Shown here: piece by piece, positions 7,034 through 9,565 of the stretch | Layout: every line of letters starts with the position of its first letter | How positions within the stretch are numbered: the stretch's first letter is position 1 | Origin: Nitrospira sp. UBA5699 | GTDB taxonomy: Bacteria; Nitrospirota; Nitrospiria; Nitrospirales; Nitrospiraceae | Assembly (NCBI GenBank): GCA_002420105.1 | Contig: DIHJ01000051.1 | Coordinates: 1-9,565, forward strand | DNA length: 9,565 nt | Direction: 5' to 3' | The notes under the pieces: model-generated | What the model was told of the DNA's origin: nothing | Seen by the model: the letters and a program-made list of their open reading frames with translations, nothing else | Database searches by the model: none | Position numbers and translations under genes: made by a program

Positions 7034-7903
7034 ATGTCGTCAACGCCTTCCGACTGGGTGGACATTCAAATCAAATCCGGCGTCGATGCCGGAGAGCTGC
7101 TGGGGCTTCTGGACGATCCCGCCGTGCAAGGCGCGTGGCAGGACGGCGGGACGATTCATCTTTACCGGCCGGGCCGCAGCTGGGCGCCGGACCAGCTTGT
7201 GCGATTGCGGCAGATCCTCCGGCAACTGGACGGCGCGGACCCGGAACCGGACATCCTGGTGCAATCGGTTCCGGATCAGGACTGGAACAGACTGTGGGCG
7301 CAGTCGGTGAAGCCGCTCCGGATCGGCACCAGGATCGTGATCAGGCCCAGCTGGGAACCGGTGGACGTCCGGCCCGATCAGATCGTGATCGTCCTCGATC
7401 CGAAGCAGGCCTTCGGCACCGGCCACCATGCGACGACCCGGATGCTGCTCGAATGGCTCGAGGAGCTGATTCGGGGCGGTGAGTCGGTCCTGGACGTCGG
7501 CACCGGCAGCGGTCTGCTGGCGATGGTGGCGCTGCGTCTCGGGGCGGCCCGGGCCGTGGGCATCGACATTGACCCGGTCGCGATCGATTGCGCGCGGGAC
7601 TATGCCGTGGACAATCGATTCGGCGACGAACTGTCTCTCCGCTGCGGGTCGCTCGACGGTTCGGAGACCTTCGATCTCGTGCTCGCGAATCTCGACCGGC
7701 AGACGCTGCTGCAACTGGCCGACGGGCTGGCCGCCTCGACGGGAAGCAGACTGCTCGTGTCCGGCCTCCTGATCGATCAACGCCGTGACGTCTGCGAGGC
7801 GTTTGCGCGGGCCCATCTCTATCCGGGACGGGAGCGGGAACGGGACGGCTGGCTGGCCATGGAGTTTCTGCCCGCGCAATCCTGCGAGGGGGCGGGCCGA
7901 TGA
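7034..7903 (+). CDS. prmA: Ribosomal protein L11 methyltransferase
   Basis: A 289-aa protein, the usual PrmA length. PrmA transfers methyl groups from SAM to amino groups of ribosomal protein L11 in the cytoplasm. The N-terminal half is the small L11-recognition domain, leading into WNRLWAQSVKPLRIG and IRPSWEPV, conserved positions before the catalytic domain. The PrmA signature FGTGHHATTR starts at residue 127. The SAM-binding motif I, VLDVGTGSG, is at 152-160, and GIDIDP at 176-181 supplies the acidic residue for the ribose. The usual ANILA loop reads ANLDRQTLLQLA here, a departure in the catalytic loop worth noting. Start ATG 7034 has GGAAG six bases upstream. It is first in a tight plus-strand run, and its 5' end is only 28 bp from the divergent MutS-like gene, so its promoter must overlap that gene's start. 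Confidence 0.85.
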   Translation: MSSTPSDWVDIQIKSGVDAGELLGLLDDPAVQGAWQDGGTIHLYRPGRSWAPDQLVRLRQILRQLDGADPEPDILVQSVPDQDWNRLWAQSVKPLRIGTRIVIRPSWEPVDVRPDQIVIVLDPKQAFGTGHHATTRMLLEWLEELIRGGESVLDVGTGSGLLAMVALRLGAARAVGIDIDPVAIDCARDYAVDNRFGDELSLRCGSLDGSETFDLVLANLDRQTLLQLADGLAASTGSRLLVSGLLIDQRRDVCEAFARAHLYPGRERERDGWLAMEFLPAQSCEGAGR

Positions 7904-8394
7904 GGTCAGCCGGACGGCCGCCCTATCCGCATGTGCACCAGATCAGCGTCTCGGACGGCGGGCTCCCGAAACGGCCGGTTCTGGAAGCCGAGATCACGGA
8001 GCAGGGACTGGCCGGAGACCGTCAGCGCAATCTCAAGGTGCACGGCGGGCCGGACCGCGCGGTCTGCCTGTATTCGCTGGAACTGATCGAACGGCTTCAG
8101 GATGAAGGCCATACGATCGATCCCGGTTCGGCCGGAGAGAATCTCACGCTGGCCGGCCTTGAGTGGGAAACCCTCGGGCCCGGCCTGCGGCTGGCGATCG
8201 GTCCGGAGGTGCGGCTGGAGCTGACCAGCTACTGCGCGCCCTGCGAGTGGAATGCGCGCTGGTTCCGAGGCGGCCGGTATTCGCGGATCTCCCAGAAAAC
8301 GAACCCGGGCTGGAGCCGGCTCTACGCCAGGGTCTTGCAAGGCGGCATGGTGAGGCCCGGAGATGAAGTCAGGTTTGACGCAGGCCAAGGTTGA
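7900..8394 (+). CDS. MOSC domain-containing protein
   Basis: A 164-aa protein comprising essentially one MOSC domain, the sulfur-carrier fold also found at the end of molybdenum cofactor sulfurases and in YiiM-type proteins. Recognisable segments are GLAGDRQRN (about 37-44), VHGGPDRAVCLYS (47-59), SAGENLTLAGL (77-87), and TSYCAPC at 109-115, where the conserved Cys (112 or 115) would carry the sulfur or bind the cofactor. The family is linked to sulfur transfer and detoxification by molybdoenzymes such as those acting on N-hydroxylated bases, but the substrate here is unknown. Its ATG overlaps the prmA stop (ATGA), so translation is probably coupled. The stop codon lies inside the left arm of the inverted repeat at 8388-8450. 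Confidence 0.85.
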   Translation: MRSAGRPPYPHVHQISVSDGGLPKRPVLEAEITEQGLAGDRQRNLKVHGGPDRAVCLYSLELIERLQDEGHTIDPGSAGENLTLAGLEWETLGPGLRLAIGPEVRLELTSYCAPCEWNARWFRGGRYSRISQKTNPGWSRLYARVLQGGMVRPGDEVRFDAGQG

Positions 8395-8450
8395 GGCTGA
8401 GGCGGAGATCGAGCGTGATCCAAACCGAACCTTAACCTCAGCCTGAACCT
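8388..8450 (+). repeat. Imperfect inverted repeat with hexamer periodicity between MOSC and methyltransferase genes
   Basis: The left arm, AGGTTGAGGCTGAGG (8388-8402), pairs with the right arm, CCTCAGCCTGAACCT (8436-8450), at 14 of 15 positions, with a loop of about 33 bases. Both arms are built on a six-base beat: AAGGTT, GAGGCT, GAGGCG on the left, and AACCTT, AACCTC, AGCCTG, AACCTA on the right. No T-run follows, so it does not look like a classical intrinsic terminator. The right arm ends just before the AGGGAAG ribosome-binding site of the next gene. Confidence 0.6.
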
Positions 8451-8463
8451 ATGAGGGAAGTCG

Positions 8464-9123
8464 ATGGACCGAATACTTGAACCGGAGCTGATGGAGGACG
8501 AGGCGCAGGTCGCGGCCTATGCCGGGGCGGACTTTGCCGAGGAAAATCAGGGGTTCGTCGATCGGTTCCGCGAATACTTTCCCGATTTTTCCGAAGGGCA
8601 CCTGTTCGATCTCGGGTGCGGCCCGGGCGACATTCCGATCCGGCTGGCCCGGGCGTTGCCGGCCTGCCGCGTGACCGGTATCGACGCGTCGGCGCCGATG
8701 ATCCGGCTCGCCGAACGGGCCGTCGCGGAGGCCGGTCTTTCCGGTCGCGTGACGTTCCGCTGCGAACGGTTTCAGGACATTGCCGGGGCCAACCAGGCCG
8801 ACGCGGTCTTGTCCAACAGTCTGCTGCACCATGTGCCGAATCCCCTGCAATTCTGGAATCGGCTCCGTCAACTGGTCAAACCCGGTTCGCCGGTCCTGGT
8901 CATGGACCTTCTCCGGCCCGAGTCTCCCGAAGCGGCGCAAGCCATCGTCGACCGCTATGCGGCCGATGCACCGGACGTTCTGCGGCGGGATTTCTACAAT
9001 TCGCTGCTCGCGGCGTTCACCGAGGACGAGATCACTTCGCAGCTGGCCAGAATGAATCTGACCCGTCTGCTCATCGACGTGATCGACGATCGGCATTGGG
9101 TGGTCGGAGGAATCATCCATTGA
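8464..9123 (+). CDS. Class I SAM-dependent methyltransferase (UbiE/Methyltransf_25-like)
   Basis: A 219-aa cytoplasmic protein with a standard Rossmann methyltransferase core. Motif I is FDLGCGPGD at residues 48-56, motif II is VTGIDAS at 70-76 (the Asp contacts the SAM ribose), and SNSLLHHV lies at 117-124. KPGSPVLVMDLLRP (139-152) is the post-core strand and loop. The C-terminal part, LAAFTEDEI and DRHWVVGG, resembles small-molecule methyltransferases that use a lid region for substrate binding. The substrate cannot be inferred. ATG 8464 is preceded by AGGGAAG with a short spacer. It follows the MOSC gene after 69 bp holding an inverted repeat, and its TGA overlaps the next ATG (TGATG), implying coupling to the exported FGE-like protein. 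Confidence 0.85.
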   Translation: MDRILEPELMEDEAQVAAYAGADFAEENQGFVDRFREYFPDFSEGHLFDLGCGPGDIPIRLARALPACRVTGIDASAPMIRLAERAVAEAGLSGRVTFRCERFQDIAGANQADAVLSNSLLHHVPNPLQFWNRLRQLVKPGSPVLVMDLLRPESPEAAQAIVDRYAADAPDVLRRDFYNSLLAAFTEDEITSQLARMNLTRLLIDVIDDRHWVVGGIIH

Positions 9124-9565
9124 TGGGCTCCTCACTCCGATTCCTCTCGGCATTCTGTCTGCTGATCGTCGCAGTCGGTCCGACCGTAGAGCCGGCCGCT
9201 GCTCAGCTGGATCGTCTGCGAAAATCCAAGCCGTTCGATGCGCTGCCGGCCGTCGAGACCCCCATGGTGGCGATTCCGGAGGGGGAGTTCGTGATGGGAT
9301 TCGACGGGACGCAGGCGTTGGAGGATGAACGCCCGTCGCACCGCGTCTGGCTCGATGCGTTTGCGATCGATCTGCATGAAGTGACCACGGCGCAATACGG
9401 CTCCTTCCTCGCCGCGACGAACCGTTCCGCGCCCTGGCAATGGGACACGGTGGATCCCAACCACCACGAGGATCGTCCCGTGATCGGCGTGGATTGGCAG
9501 GACGCCCAGGCCTACTGCCGCTGGAAAGGGAAGCGTCTGCCGACGGAGGCGGAATGGGAAAAGGC
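9123..9565 (+). CDS. Exported FGE/SUMF1-like protein, 5' part only
   Basis: The first 147 codons of a protein that continues beyond the window. Residues 1-27 look like a Sec signal peptide: MGSSLRFLS, a hydrophobic run LLIVAVG, and likely cleavage after AAA. From about residue 48 the sequence follows the formylglycine-generating enzyme/SUMF1 family: MVAIPEGEFVMG, DERPSHRVWLDAF, IDLHEVTTAQYGSFL, RPVIGVDWQDAQAYCRW, and KGKRLPTEAEWEK. True FGE activity needs a Cys pair nearer the C-terminus, which is outside the window, so it may instead be a non-catalytic or ergothioneine-synthase-like relative. The start overlaps the methyltransferase stop by one base. Confidence 0.8.
   Translation, partial: MGSSLRFLSAFCLLIVAVGPTVEPAAAQLDRLRKSKPFDALPAVETPMVAIPEGEFVMGFDGTQALEDERPSHRVWLDAFAIDLHEVTTAQYGSFLAATNRSAPWQWDTVDPNHHEDRPVIGVDWQDAQAYCRWKGKRLPTEAEWEK

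Noticed and set aside
5755..7482. Long plus-strand open frame (575 codons) antisense to the MutS-like gene
   Set aside because: It is Arg/Gly/Pro-rich with no recognisable domain, and overlaps both the MutS-like ATPase and prmA, which have clear motifs. High GC at third positions creates such frames.

Overview
The window is GC-rich, gene-dense DNA from a Gram-negative bacterium. Two products imply a double envelope: a lipoprotein with a clear lipobox and a small outer-membrane beta-barrel. The gene mix (membrane-anchored MutS-like ATPase, PrmA, MOSC protein, FGE/SUMF1-type protein, repeat lipoprotein) would suit a Nitrospira-like genome, but that placement is an impression from content, not a demonstrated assignment. 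No tRNA, rRNA, CRISPR array, transposase or integrase was seen.

Layout. Bases 1-269 hold only very short reading frames. From 270 to 3329 runs a large secreted lipoprotein with four InlB-like Cys-rich repeats followed by a propeller-like C-terminal half. At 3393-4064 lies an outer-membrane beta-barrel protein on the same strand. From 4065 to 5160 is a degraded accessory patch. It contains (i) a short minus-strand remnant matching the 3' end of the MutS-like gene further along, and (ii) a two-gene MNT/HEPN (MntA-HepT, type VII) toxin-antitoxin module on the plus strand in which BOTH genes are frameshifted. Convergent to this patch, on the minus strand, is an intact membrane-anchored MutS-family ATPase (5170-7005).

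Only 28 bp from its start codon, in the opposite direction, begins a compact plus-strand run: prmA (L11 methyltransferase, 7034), a MOSC-domain protein (7900, ATGA overlap), a class I SAM methyltransferase (8464, after a 69-bp gap containing a long imperfect inverted repeat), and the start of an exported FGE/SUMF1-like protein (9123, TGATG overlap) that runs off the window. The overlaps suggest co-transcription, but no shared pathway can be read from the sequence.

The most interesting part is the 4.1-5.3 kb patch. A dead toxin-antitoxin module sits between two same-orientation copies of about 58 bp derived from the 3' end of the MutS-like gene. This looks like the trace of an insertion at, or duplication of, that gene end. 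The missing bases in mntA fall between the GS and DxD nucleotidyltransferase motifs. Their spacing is best explained by a 10-bp deletion, which argues for real decay rather than a single-base sequencing error.
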